Positions 13,522-25,419 of a stretch of DNA of 64,000 nt are shown piece after piece (the stretch's first letter is position 1; each line of letters starts with the position of its first letter). Location of the stretch: NCBI GenBank assembly GCA_013368445.1, contig JAACJO010000007.1, forward strand, positions 1,612,001-1,676,000, given 5' to 3'. The notes beneath the pieces are model-generated. The model saw only the letters and a program-made list of their open reading frames with translations. It did not search any database and was not told the DNA's origin. The stretch is from Leucocoprinus leucothites. Its lineage: Eukaryota > Basidiomycota > Agaricomycetes > Agaricales > Agaricaceae. A program made the position numbers and the translations under genes.

Positions 13522-14017
13522 GGTATACCAAGTGTGATTCAAGGTCCGAGAACTAGGGAAAGATGGGAAGGAGCTGAAGGAGTTTGAGATCGGTTCTAAA
13601 ACTCTGCCTGCCTAAAATCCTGCAGAAAATCAATCGCACGAAGAACGGAGAGATAGAAACGGAGATGAAGCTGGAAAATAAACCAAGGAATGGCACCGGG
13701 AGCCAGACACTTGTGCCCAAAAGTAAGAAGTTCAGAAAAATCTTATTTTCGGCGCTTCCCGAAATCTAATACTTGTGCCAAGCACGTGTCAACAGCCCTT
13801 CACTAAACCTCTTTCGCATAACGTCGGCCGTCCTTCACTCTCTGTCCCTGCTCTCAGTTGGCGTTTTCCAGAGGTGAGCAATCAAGAACGACATATAAGT
13901 GTAGAGTGAAATCTAATCATAACAGAAAGCCCTACCCCCTCTAGCTCTATTGTGATCGGCAACATACTTATTTTAGGCTCCTTAAAACCCAAACTTGTTG
14001 AAGATACCACAAGACAA
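13522..14017. promoter_or_regulatory. Divergent promoter region, Has1 / peptidyl-tRNA hydrolase
   Basis: About 0.5 kb between the Has1 start (minus) and the PTH2 start (plus). It must contain both promoters and 5' leaders. A donor-like GTGAGC near 13875 and a TAACAG acceptor-like site near 13923 could bound a 5' UTR intron upstream of PTH2. No TATA box stands out. Confidence 0.4.
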
Positions 14018-14984
14018 ATGTCGCGTTTGAACATCCCTCTTTCTGCTCAAGGTTCTCTCACTGTTCTAGGCCTTTCTCTATCACTCAACCACATGTGGAC
14101 GCCTGGTTTTAGTTGGCACCCTGGCTGCAGCCTCCGCCGCCTCCCTTTTTGTCGGCTACTACCTCGGTAAACTCTATGGAACAACTGCTGGGAAAGGAAA
14201 GGAGAAAGCTTCTGAAGAACCAAAGGAGGCTCCTGCCGTTACTGAAGAACCCGACTCAGAGGAAGAAGAGGAAAGTCTTGCTGATGGCGACCTTTCTGCG
14301 ATTAAAGCAGGTTTCCTAGAGCCTTGCAAGATGGTGAGTGTCAAGTTGTGGCTCAGCAAGACCTTATATTCCTAAGCGCTCCGCTTTCTAGGTTCTTGTC
14401 GTACGAAATGATCTGGGGATGACCTCCGGAAAGATAGCAGCGCAGTATGTTTTCTCTGTTTCCTTGAAACATGCCACTTACGAGCGAAACGCAGATGCGG
14501 GTAAGCAACTGTAGTACCAAACAAGCGCCAGAATAGCGCCTTATGCTTTCCAGGCACGCAACGCTGGCATGCTATAAGGCACTTGTCAGGAAGAATCCTG
14601 CAGTGAGTAACATTGTTTGCCGCTTACATTTATTGCTAAATTCTGCTTCAGCTTGTATCACACTGGGAACGCACAGGGTGAGTACGGTGTGACAGCTTCT
14701 ACCAGCTGAACCTTACACTTTCCTCAGGCAAGCGAAGATCGCGTTGAAAGCGTCTTCCGAAGACCAGCTGATCGAGCTGGAGGCTATTGCTAGAAGTCTA
14801 AACCTCTGTGCGCGGTCAATTCACGACGCGTTAGTCACCATTATATCCTGTTCCCCAGCAATAGCTGACTCTTCATTTCAGAGGACACACGCAAGTGGAC
14901 GCAGGAACACGGACGGTTCTGGGGATCGGACCTGCCCCCGTCTCACTTGTGAATCAAGTAACAGGAAAACTTCGCCTTTTATGA
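14018..14984 (+). CDS. PTH2: Peptidyl-tRNA hydrolase 2 (PTH2/Bit1 type) with N-terminal membrane helix
   Basis: Cleaves peptidyl-tRNA released from stalled ribosomes; the membrane-anchored form sits at mitochondria in other eukaryotes. ATG at 14018 gives MSRLNIPLSAQ, an intron (14050 to about 14110), then the hydrophobic helix GTLAAASAASLFVGYYLGKL, an acidic Glu-rich linker, and the catalytic domain starting KMVLVVRNDLGMTSGKIAAQ. Further exons give the helix KALVRKNPA, WERTGQAKIALKASSEDQLI, IARSLNLCARSIHDAGHTQV and the conserved end VLGIGPAPVSLVNQVTGKLR, then LL and TGA at 14982-14984. The family residues KIAAQ, QAKI, D-AG-TQ and GP are present. About 190-200 residues; about six introns. The first exon is short, so the start is less certain than the rest. 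Confidence 0.88.
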
Positions 14985-15083
14985 CCCCCCAAGGGACGAG
15001 GCTCGTAGTTCGCGCATCAAGCGTCAATTTAGATTTGGAGTGTAGATGTTGTACAGGGTATATGCGCTCCGACAAGCTTACAC

Positions 15084-15680
15084 TCAGATGAATGCGCCGC
15101 TACTACCGCTCTTGGCCGAACCACCGTTTCCGCCATTCTCTTCCTCATACTGTTAGACTGGTATTCTCATAATGAAGCAGAGGAGCTCACCTGAGTCAAT
15201 ATTGATCAGTCCGTCAGAGCCTTCGACATCTCCGCCATTTGCGTTTCCACCTTGGCCGCTGTACGTGTTGCCCGAATTGACCAAGTTCGAGCTTTCGTGA
15301 TTGCCCGACCCACGGTGGCTTCGACTGCCTCCACCACCGAATCCTGACCTCGTTGGACCAGAGCCAGCGTTTCCGCCCATGCCAGCATTTTCTAGACGAA
15401 GATCAGTCATATCAGTCATAGTTCCATTACTTCGCCTGGATATATGCGCACTTGAACCGATATTAAGCAGGCCGCCGTCTGCACCAAGGATACCTAGCAG
15501 CCCAGTGTGCTCGTGCTCCCTTATTGAGCCTCCCTGAGCTGTGCCGCCAGCGCCAGAATAGCTGTTGCCTGAATTTGTGGCACTGAAGTCCGGTACATCC
15601 CCGCCGCCGCTGCGCCGAACCGGTGACGACAGAACAGGTAGGGCCAGTGCGGTGTAGATGAACAGAGAGAAGGAGCGCAT
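15084..15680 (-). CDS. Small secreted Gly/Ser-rich protein
   Basis: Predicted secreted protein of about 180 residues with no known domain. ATG at 15680 opens a clear signal peptide (MRSFSLFIYTALALPVLSS) followed by a dibasic site (PVRRSGGGDVP) that could be a Kex2 cut. The mature part is rich in Gly, Ser and Asn with two similar blocks, SGNSYSGAGGTAQGG near residue 40 and SGNTYSGQGGNANGG near residue 140, plus a GSGPTRSGFGGGGSRSH stretch. One intron of 51 nt near the 3' end (GTGAGC donor; the AAG acceptor that keeps the frame gives SENGGNGGSAKSGSSGAFI and TGA). Similar glycine-rich secreted proteins are common in Agaricomycetes; function unknown. Confidence 0.72.
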
Positions 15681-16047
15681 TATTACTGTTAGTATTGAAG
15701 TAGAATAGAATAGAAGAATTAGGTTGGAGGGAGAAAGGTGTTTTAGGGCCAACTCGAGCTCGAGAATCCTTATCTACAGACGCGTCGGACTAAGAATAGA
15801 ATCGATGACGACAAGGATCAACGCGTAACTCACGTGATAATTAAGGTTAATTTCGAGAGGTCAATTTCAATTAGGAAATCTCTGGAAACAGTCATAATTT
15901 GTGCGCCCCACCCGACTCCAGTTCTCCTCTGACCGTCGTCATTGGATGGTAGTCCGTTGAGGTACGTATATATTCTCTGGAGCACAGCCTGCTTTGGCTT
16001 TCTACTACTTAACCAATTTTCCTTATAGTTGCTTGTGCCTACATCGT
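15681..16047. promoter_or_regulatory. Divergent intergenic region, secreted protein / Mpv17
   Basis: About 370 bp between the two divergent starts. Contains the promoters and leaders of both genes. The two minus-strand frames overlapping it look accidental. Confidence 0.35.
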
Positions 16048-17011
16048 ATGGCCACACTCTCACTCGCTCGTGCATACCAGAGCTCCTTCCAAACACACCC
16101 AAATGTCACTCTTGCACTCACTGGCGGAACTCTCAACGCCTTTGGAGACTTCGTAGCTCAAGTCTCGCAGAACTTTGTGTGTTCTTTCCTCTTTTTCTCT
16201 TCTAAAGATAAGGACTCTAACCTTTGCATTACTTTTCAATAGACGAGGAAAGAACACGAGTCGTACCGTCCATATGACTACGCACGAACCGCACGGTTCT
16301 TCTTCTTCGGATTTACTATCAGTACGGCCTTCTTTTGACGGTATTCTAAATGCTAAATGCTAAATCTTGTTTATCAGGCCCTGTCATAGGTCGCTGGAAC
16401 ACGTTCCTCGAAGCTCGTTTCCCACTCAAGCTCTACAGACATACCAAGAAGATAAGCCTGGGTGCACTAGGGAAGCGTGTCGCTGCAGACCAGCTGTTAA
16501 TGTACGTCGTCCTTGTTCTGTTGTGCAACCTATTCACTCAGACTGTGATTCTAGGGCTCCTCTCGGTGTAAGTGCCACCATATGCACATTTCGCATCTCA
16601 CCTCATATCACAATTACAGCTCTGCTATTTTATTGGCTTCATGGGTGTAACAGAAGGCCGCCCTCCCTCCCAAGTCGTAGAAAAATTCAGGGACATCTAT
16701 GGCACCGCTCTCATCGCTAACTGGAAAGTTTGGCCATTGGCTCAGGTACGCACAGACCCACGTTGTTCCACACTGATTCCGAGAAAGCTTATTTCCTGTT
16801 GGTAGCTCGTCAACTTCCGGTACATGCCGCTTGCGTACCGAGTTCCCTTCTCTCAGAGTTGTGGGGTATTGTGGACGCTGTATTTGTCTGTTCTTAACTC
16901 CCGGTAAGCCGACCGTTTTGAAGCCAAGCCCACAAACCATTGACCCTGCTTAGGGAGGAAGCCAAACAAGAGCGAACTGCTGCTCTCAAACGCCGATACG
17001 CTCAGTCCTAG
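16048..17011 (+). CDS. Mpv17/PMP22 family inner-membrane protein (Sym1-like)
   Basis: Four-helix membrane protein of the Mpv17/PMP22/Sym1 family, found in the mitochondrial inner membrane or peroxisomes and linked to metabolite or ion passage. ATG at 16048 gives MATLSLARAYQSSFQTHPNV and ALTGGTLNAFGDFVAQVSQN, then RPYDYARTARFFFFGFTISG with PVIGRWNTFLEARFP, RVAADQLLM, FIGFMGVTEGRPPSQVVEKF, and the family signature (NWKVWPLAQLVNFRYMPLAY, RVPFSQSCGVLWTLYLSLLN) ending KRRYAQS before TAG at 17009-17011. The NWKVWP-Q-NF-PL-RV motif is diagnostic. About 210-220 residues over at least six exons with 50-60 nt introns. Confidence 0.92.
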
Positions 17012-17250
17012 ATTATACTTATTGTTTTATAAGTTCATCTACTTGTTGCGACCATCATACACGGTTATCTTTGCCATCCTACCTCACACTGTAGCATAGC
17101 ATTTTCTTTTCCCTCCCCTTTCCTTTTTTTTTTCGGGCTTTCGAGCGGTTGGATTTGGTTAGAAGCATAGAACTTTTACAACATTTAGTGATATAGAGTT
17201 CAATATTTACAAACAATACACTCTTAATCACCCTTGTCGAAAATTTTGGA

Positions 17251-20200
17251 CTACGACGACCCATACTTATGCTTGAAGTACGCAGGCGGTAATGTACTAA
17301 GCACGTCTACAAGAGGCCGCTCGACGACCACAATCTCTCTATGACTGAGGAAATCCACGTGAAGAATTGGTCGGTAGTGCGTAATCAGTTTTGTTGAGGA
17401 ACTCGCCAAACTCTCCTCGCCCGCCGGTTCTTGTGCATCAGGCTGCTCCTGCAGTTGCACCTGTGCACGACGTCGCTTTTTACTCGTTCTCCAGCCACCA
17501 CCGGTCGTGGACAATGACAACGGTAGCTTAAGCAACCAGTTCGCACCCCACAGCAAAGCATGATGAGACTGGTCACCGTCCTTTTGCGAACCTTCTTTAC
17601 TGGTATCCATTGCATCTGAGGTGTTCAGTGGAGGAGGGAAACATATGCCCAATATTGAGTCATGCAAGTTTGCAAGACGTTTCGCGATTGGTGAAGGAGA
17701 GGGTGACGAAAGTGAGAGGTCTTTGCTCCATGCTGGGAATTGACGTGCCTCGACGTCATAGACTTGTAATGTATTGTCGGGGAATGCGAGGAAGAGTATG
17801 TTGGGGTTCATCGGCGAAAACGCAAAGCATTCAATGGGGAGAGGGAAAGTGGGCAGTAGACCATGATGCTGCAAGCCAATGTAATCAGCTCAGTGGAACC
17901 TCAACAGGAGCTGGGGGTGAAACGTACGGAAATAGAGTCTAGATTGAAGATATGCGTGTGGCGTTGGTCATCCGATGTTGCGAGCCATTGACCATCCGGA
18001 CTAATAGTCAGTCGGTGTACACTGGGTATGGTATTCGCAATGGGATTCCTATTGTCGTCACTTTCGCTACCACTTCCTTCTGCTTCTTCTGACGACTCCT
18101 CAGTTTCAATCTCATCCTCAACGTCACCCATTTCCACGTCTTCTCCTCTGGGGGCATGTTTACCATTGGTCACTATCCCATTTAGCTGCTTCGGATGCTT
18201 AAGAGATTTGACCACGCGGTCTCCGATGACTGCCTCCTTGAGCCTGTGATGCTCAAAACGTCGGAGCAACCGGGGCTTGTCAGAGGTGAGGTCAAAGATG
18301 AGGATATGTGACGTTTGAGGAGTAGAGAGGACCAATTTTGAAGAGTCTGGCGAGAAGCAGAGTGATACGGCACCGGTGCTCGTGTCCGAGGATGCATTAG
18401 GGATGCTGGAATGAATCAAAGCAGGGAAGTCCTTGACCCGTTTCACAGAAACCCGCTCCTTCTCCTGAGGTATCTCATTCAGCCAATCGGAGGGCGCATG
18501 GAAAGCGGAACAGGACGTACATCAGTATGCAGCGAAAACAGCTTCGCTTCATAAATGTCCGAAACAGCAAGCCATCTTCCATCCTCAGAGATCTCCCCAG
18601 TAATGAGATTGCTAGCCACATTGAGTTCCATCTCCAAAACTTTCTCCCAACCGCCATTCCAGGATTCATCTGCATCCTCCTTAACGTCGTCGGGTGTCTC
18701 GAGCTGCGGCTTCTTCAGGATTCTCCACACACTTAGCCCAGTCTCCCTCAAACACAACACCAATCTCCCGTTTCTTGATATACGAATCGCATTTCCGGTT
18801 GTATATGCCAATCTACGATGATAAGCATCACCAAAAGTAGATTCCGTGCTTGTGGATAAAGGATTGATGACTTTTGTCACCGTACTTTCGGGAAGTGCGG
18901 CTGGACTGAGGACCACGGACATATCGAGACCCCCAGAAGCGAGGATAGGAGCGATATCGAGAGGAAATGTACGTTTGTAATTTGGGGGGAGAGGGGAGTA
19001 CGGAGGCCAAGAAGCAAGTGCACGGACGTCATGTGAGTGCATACGCCGCGAGTTCGTTTGTGCCCATCGGAGACCTGACGTCGTCGTTGATGAGGAATTT
19101 GTTCTGACAAGAGAAAATTGGACCGTCTTTTGATCTACACCAGAGGTATAGATTGCTTTGCCCTCGGGGTTGATTGTGAGAGCAAGAACATCAGCTCCGT
19201 GGGCTTGGAAGGAGTGTAATTGAGTGCATGTCCGTGAATCCCAGAACTTGACGTGCCCAAGGGAGTCCCCCGAAACGATGGTGCCATCACTGTGCTCAAT
19301 ATTATCAGTTGATGTCCAGACTCCTACGAAAGCGATGTTGCTAGCTACCCCAAGACACCCACTGTCCACACTAGTGTTCGTTCGCCTCGAATTTTGTCCA
19401 CTGCCATACGTTCAAGGGATTGACCGGTTTTGAGATCCCATTTTCGAAGACTGCTGTCTGAGCAGCCTGTTACGAGCCACGAGTCTTGCCAGTCGTCCTC
19501 ATCATCGTCAGAATCACTGTCCGATCCATCTTCATTCATTGATGACTGTGCCCTTGATCGAGGTACCGGCGGTCCCCACGCGATACTCAACATCCGGCAT
19601 TTCACTCGATCGAAACGACGGTAATGTTCGAGGGTATCATTAACGATTGATAGTAAACGGACCGTGCCGTCTTCACACCCCAGTGCAAGAAATGTGGACG
19701 CTGGATTTGCAGCAACACACCAGATTGCGCCGCCTTGAGAACCGATTGTCCGCTGGGAGCTTTATGAATTCAATGACAGAGCACGAAATAGAATATGTTC
19801 ACACCTTAACGCAGGATTTTTCTAGATTCCATTCTAGCAGTTCGCTCCCTCCTCCAGAACTAAATAGTCGTAGGTCTGATATTGAAGGAACATCATCGGC
19901 TTCAAAATCGTCCGGATGGCGAATTACGAACGTCAGCGAGTCAACCTTTGAAGGACAGGGACCTGGCATTGTCTACATAATTAGCGTAGAAAAAGATTTG
20001 GTAGAAATTACCACTCACTTTTCTTACGACCCAAGCTTGCGAACATTGTACACTCTGCTCAGAGCCGGACCACTCGCACAAGTCAATGTTTCCATTGGCA
20101 TGTCCAACCGCCAGAGTTCCATACCGTAGAGATTGCTTTCCTGGTGTCTTTCTTCTCTTCCGTTTCACCGATGGGAGTGGTAGCGGAGGGAACGCAAGCG

Positions 20201-20291
20201 CTGTGATTGCAGACGGTGCATAATCAACAAAGCGACATCGATGAACTGCGAGCTTCACCGGTGCATTTTCCTTTCGTTTTTCCGGTAGCAT
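17251..20291 (-). CDS. UTP4: U3 snoRNP / t-UTP subcomplex WD-repeat protein Utp4 (cirhin)
   Basis: Nucleolar WD40 protein of the small-subunit processome, acting in pre-18S rRNA processing. ATG at 20291 leads into the family N-terminal block KLAVHRCRFVDYAPSAITAL, then the start of the first WD propeller (YGTLAVGHANGNIDLCEW). Later exons give further repeats: SLRKWDLKTGQSL, IVSGDSLGHVKFWDSRTCTQ, FQAHGADVLALTINPEGKAI, ASGGLDMSVVLSPAAL, and in the last third RLTISPDGQWLATSDDQRHT and FSPMNPNILFLAFPDNTLQV. Acidic inserts (SDSDDDEDD; Glu/Ser-rich near 18050-18120) interrupt the propellers. Ends KHKYGSS and TAG at 17251-17253. Roughly 900 residues. Only 198 bp separate its start from the divergent Tim10 gene. 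Confidence 0.9.
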
Positions 20292-20489
20292 TATCCCAGC
20301 TATCTCAGCCGGATTTCAGAGTATATCTGAGGAAGGATGTCAGGACGCGCGCTTTCCAAAACTTTTTTTCGGCAATCAAATCAAGAAAACGTGACCTCGC
20401 TGCTGCCTCGGTCATTCACGCGTTCACGCCTTCGTAGTTACAACAGGTTTCTAACCTTCCTCCCACCTTTTTCATTCTCGTTTTTCATA

Positions 20490-20909
20490 ATGTCATTTCT
20501 CGGTGGTGGACGGGCTCCTGCATCCGCAGGTGGTGTTAATCAGGAAAAAATAGAGATGGCCATGACAGAGTATGTCCGACGTTTCGTAACTTTCCTCTGA
20601 CGCCCAGCTCAATTTTCTGCAGGTTGGACACGGTCACTGACTTCTTCAACCGCATGGTCCAGTAAGTTTGGAGTATTATTACTCGGAAATTCCGTAACAA
20701 AACTTATAACGTCGAGCAGGTCATGTCACGCTAAATGTATCAGCACACGATACGCCGATGGTGACCTCAACAAGGGCGAGAGCGTCTGTATCGATCGCTG
20801 CGTAGCCAAATTCAACGAGGTACAGAAGAAAGTAGGAGAGAAGCTGCAAAGTAGAGGGCAGGCCAATACGACCCCTGGTGGTGGTGCTGGCGGTTTCGGA
20901 GCATTCTGA
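20490..20909 (+). CDS. TIM10: Mitochondrial intermembrane chaperone subunit Tim10
   Basis: Small Tim chaperone that escorts membrane proteins across the mitochondrial intermembrane space as a Tim9-Tim10 hexamer. Three exons: [20 protein letters not shown] up to ...AMTE, then [13 protein letters not shown], then [40 protein letters not shown] and a Gly-rich end finishing GGFGAF, TGA at 20907-20909. The twin CX3C motifs (CHAKC and CIDRC, 15 residues between them) and the sequence [17 protein letters not shown] identify Tim10 among the small Tims. About 95 residues. Introns begin GTATGT and GTAAGT. Divergent neighbour Utp4 starts 198 bp away. Confidence 0.94.
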
Positions 20910-21394
20910 GTTGGGCGAATGCAAAGTTGGAGAATGCTGGAGGTCGTGGCGCGACTGCTCTCTTCGAGACTTTACGAAGTTGGCGCAGGGTTAGAGTGCC
21001 AGTGGATGGCACATTCCTCGACTCATCATATGAGTTGTGCGAGTATACGCTATTTGGGCGCAGTAATGCTCTTAATCACAGTACAGTGGACATCGTTATA
21101 CACCCCCCTATTCAGAAAAACTGCGAATGACGTGGGCAAACACCTCAAATTGTTAATGCTTCCTAAGGGTCATAACAAATATCCAGGACAGAAGGTACAT
21201 AACGTCTATATCTAAGCAAATCGCAAGCATTCATAACTACATATGTCTAATAAAGGACAAGGTACACTTCGTCTATGTCTATGTATCTCTGAGTACTGGG
21301 TGTACTCGGTAATCGACACTGATATAGTAAACGGTTGAACGTGTGAGAATGGAAAACCTCTATATCTTTCTACAGCTCTTGAGAACTGCCTGCT
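20910..21394. other. Convergent intergenic region
   Basis: About 485 bp between the Tim10 stop (plus) and the MFS copy 2 stop (minus). Short frames only; it should carry the two 3' UTRs and polyadenylation signals. Confidence 0.35.
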
Positions 21395-24084
21395 TCAGAC
21401 AGGCGAGCTCCTAACCGGCGTGCGCGATGGGAATAGACCCCATAGTACAGCCAGAGATGCAGCAAGGGGCACCGTGACCAACGTGAATGCAGAGACTCCT
21501 TTGAGATTGAGAATTGTCCCAGCTACGACAGGGAAGATAGCTGGAAGAAGTGGGTCAGATCCCGTGAACGACCAGGTGTGCATCAAGCGTACCTCCACCA
21601 AGGCTAGCAAACGCATTGCTTAAAACGATAGTATATTCGGTTAGGTCCGAAATACCTCGGAGTAAGAAGGGAGATTGTACATACATCAAGGCCATCGAGA
21701 CCATGTGCACCTCCTCCGGTAAGACATCATTTGCCATACCCAAAGCTCCAGGGAACACTGGTCCGTAGAAAAGTCCAATAAATGCCGTTGCAACAGAATT
21801 TTGTACATTTGACTTTACCACCCAAACGAGGACTTGTAGGGTAAGTCCGAGCACTGTGTATTTGGGAGAAGGTAAGAAGGGGTGTCTGCGAGCGAGGCTG
21901 ATCTATGACGTACGACTAGATGTGAGAAGGGACAGCCATCAGGTCATGAATGGCTAGGGACTGGAGGAGGCATCAACGACTCACATGCAGGTATGAACGG
22001 TATACTTCCGTTGCGTGAAAGTGAGGCTGTGATTTGGTAAGGAACAATTGGGAATTTCATTGAAAGTAAGCTCACAATCCATTGAAGTATCCCCAGGCAA
22101 ACCGTCCGAGGCTGATACCTGCCCAGAACCCCGAGGTGACATATCCGACAGTTTTTGGGTGGGCATGCTTTCAAACACCAGTGAGTTCTTGTGGCAATTG
22201 ACTGCAGGCTCTTCTCGAAGCTTACTTTTGTTCCAAGTAGATAGGTAACCATCTAAGTTTTCGTTTATCAGTGTTCTCTGATCTCGAGGTTATATGCCAA
22301 TGAGACAACGTACAAAACCCTGAGTTGTAGTCTCGCTGAGGAAAACTGGTGCATCAGGCAAACGGTCGCAAGACGCGGAAACACGGCACCTACCTTCCAC
22401 AGTAAAGGAAAGCAAAAACCGACAGAGCCCATTGATAAGGCATATAAAGTGCTAGTTTGAGCGCTTCAGCAATCAAAAGACACGAGGGAAAAGAGTGACG
22501 GAAGCATGAGCATCAAAATGAATATGTGATCAAGTAGATACTTACTGTTACTTTTGTTGCTGTTCTCCAGCTTGAGTCTCAGGACTGAGGAAGTTGGGCT
22601 GACAACGGACGATGGAATCTTCTCGGTATTCAAACCTCCGGTCTGAGCAGCCCCATCAGTGGTACCAAGCCCAGATCGAGTCTCGCGTAACGTCTTTTGA
22701 TGTTCTTTGGTCAACTCTGCCAGGCTGGGCTTGAAGGTGACCGCCAGTAGCGCGATGTTGATTGCAGATAAAACCAGTGAGCCGTAATAGAAATGAAACC
22801 AAGGTACGCCAGCCGCAATGACGAACTGGCAGACGAGAGGGGAAGCGACACTTCCAAAACCTAATTTCTATTACATTCTCTGGACACGGAGAGCGATGGA
22901 GGGCACCCACTGGCAATTCCATACCCAAAACCAAGCGCTTGCTTCGGGCCAGAGGCAAAATAGGCGTTACTGAGGTAATCTGAGTACGGCATTGGCAACC
23001 AACAATCCGACAAGGTCACTTACAGTAGGGCTGGGGGAATAATCTCTTATCAGCACCTTGTTTGATAAAGTAACTGGATAAGGTTATCGTCTTACCGGTT
23101 AATAAAGCGCGAGAAAATGCCGCCATGGCATATGCGACGAACATCACGGGGAAGCCACCTCGAGAACCCATCATGATGAAGTAAAATGCATGTAGAACAC
23201 TAGCAATTAGCAGTGTAGAATGACGCGCTTGGGTGGCGGAGTGGCCAGAGGCAGGCCTGTTCTTCTTGAAGATGGCCAGAGTGTGGGGTACGATACTTTT
23301 CTTTGATGGCTCGAGACTGAAGCGCCCCAACCATCTCAAAATAATTTCGAGAAGGAACGTTCCGATGAAAAACCTGAAAGGGATGTTAATAGATTCAAAA
23401 GCAGGCGGCCAACTATCCAAACGTACCCACAGGTCGTCCCTGCCCACAGCAGCGAAGAGGTCATGGTGGTCAGGTGGAACTCGGCTGCAAGATCTGTGGA
23501 GCCCCCGAGTCTAGTTAGTAAGGAATGGAACTCATCCGAATGGAAGTGTGGCTCACAAGGCATTACGGTTCCGGTGACTGTGGAAATAATTGGCAGAACT
23601 GAGTTCCTGTGTGTGACGATGTAAAACTTTAGAACTCACCTCCATCGGCCCAGCCGATAACGAAGCACGCAAAGTAGCCACTTGCGAGACGCCATTTGAG
23701 AGAGTCAAAGGAGAGATGACCTGTACCAACACTGTCAAAAGTGGGAGAAGGAGCACGGCTATTAAGCGCTGTGGGAGGTGCAGTTGACGTCGGTGAGATG
23801 GCGACGTCGTACAATCCGAGGCCTGGTAGTGCTTGGCTGTAGGGCAGTTGAGTTTCAACAGAAACTAGGATCTCGGGAGCATAGGCTCGAGGTGGCGGAG
23901 TCAGAGGGACGGCAACCGGAAGCGAGGACCTAGTGGTAGGTTGAATGTCGATCACAGGAGCTTGAGTTTCTCTCTGCATTGACCTCGTGAACGACCTGAA
24001 CATATCAGCGGAACGGCCGAGGCGACCTAAGCGCGGGGTCTGGTGGTGATCAGAAGTCTCGGTGAAGCTTAGACGGGGGGACAT
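21395..24084 (-). CDS. MFS transporter, fucose-permease/Bsc6-like (copy 2)
   Basis: Second MFS transporter of the same type as the gene at 5356-8083; about 550-600 residues, substrate unknown. ATG at 24084 opens a Ser/Thr/Pro-rich soluble N-terminus of about 130 residues, then LKWRLASGYFACFVIGWADG (first helix), FHLTTMTSSLLWAGTTCGYV, helices with FVAYAMAAFSRALLTGK, a charged central loop near 22560-22740, and a last exon LLPAIFPVVAGTILNLKG, TLVTVPLAASLAVLW, GLFPSRTPVRSSPV before TGA at 21395-21397. The stop was placed by alignment to copy 1, where FPSR is also the C-terminal motif. About ten short introns. Confidence 0.82.
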
Positions 24085-25419
24085 GAAAGAGAAAAACTGT
24101 TTGGAGAGGAATTGTGGTCCCTCGAGAATTTATCTGGTTGGCATGAGCATGAGAGGTGACACGAGAATTCCAGGAGGACTGAGTACATCCAGCACAACTT
24201 CTAGTAAATTGGCGGTTGGAGCTCTGTTTGAATCGCGATGCGCTATTACACGACGCAAAATCTAGATTGTATCGGTCTATAAACACAGGGACACACAAGC
24301 AACGAATCGGCTCCAAATTGCTTCGGGCTGCGGCTCGAACACCCATGAAAAAAAAAACTGAATTGTTTGGCGATTAGATGGCGAGGATACTTGAGCGGAT
24401 GGGCGGCATGGCCAGAAATTAGGTGTTAATAATTTTCTGGAGTGCCTGATAGATAACACAAATGCAACGGGATGTGTAGGGCGGAACTCCCATTGGACGA
24501 TATCGTTGACGACACGAAGGACACCCAGCATGTAGACCAACCCTGAGCCCAGATATTCAGCTATCATAGAACGTAAAGGACGCGCCGATATCAACGTGTG
24601 TGGTGAATCCGTCGGGAAGAAGCGCGTGGCAATGGCTCGAATCCATAATGAGAAGAAAACGCGGCGACCTGATAAACATTCTTCTAGTAAAAGAACCCCA
24701 AAGCTCCACTTCGAAGAACGGTGGGTCGAGCTTGGACTTAAAACCGAGATTCGATGAATACTTGAAGAATAATTACCGCCATAACGGAGGGGCAAAAATA
24801 GGACAGGGTTGATCCTTGAACCTTGAATTGCGATCAAAGGAGAAAATTTGATCAGCCTAACACAACTTCATGAATGGCGAGGTGAAAATTTTGGCCCTGT
24901 ATGCAAGCCCCAAGAGGCGGGTCCGCCCCCCTTTTGCTGCATCGTAATATTTCAATTGATGAAGTATGACCAAAGTGAAGGTTTATTGGGCGGCTTGCTT
25001 ATCAAGGACCCGTTCTCGAAAACGGGCGGCCAAGTCGGTGTGTCAAGCATTTTTTCAACATGAGCTTTACGGATGTAAAAGATAAGCCCGCACCTGATCA
25101 ACGGATACCGACCCAAAGCAGGTGAAGTATGAGGTGTGTGAGCCATGGTCGTGGAATTTTCATTTACTCCTTCTGCAGAAAGCGGCTGGTAAGATATAAC
25201 ATTCGAAGGTGAAACGAGATGTAGTCGGGACGGCCTGGAGGCACCATTGAATGTCCAAATTTCAGCCCCGCGCGACTGCTTTTCCTTTCTGGCTTCCGAG
25301 TCGATCTCACGACGATCCAATGTAATATCAAGGAGAATGTGATCCGTGTTGAAATCATCTGGAACTAATGACAACATCCATAACCCTACCAGCACGGGAA
25401 TCTCGGGAGTAGTAATGGT
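24085..25419. other. Intergenic region with one orphan minus-strand open frame
   Basis: About 1.3 kb between MFS copy 2 and the small zinc-binding gene. An uninterrupted 186-codon frame (24277-24837, minus) and a 147-codon frame (24952-25395, minus) are the longest. Neither shows a domain, signal peptide or similarity I can name, and codon pattern does not look strongly coding, so neither is called as a gene. Confidence 0.3.

Noticed and set aside
23225..23260. tRNA-like string (GGTGGCGGAGTGG) on the plus strand
   Set aside because: It lies inside coding sequence of MFS copy 2, has no B-box or acceptor pairing, and the local frame is conserved as a transporter loop.
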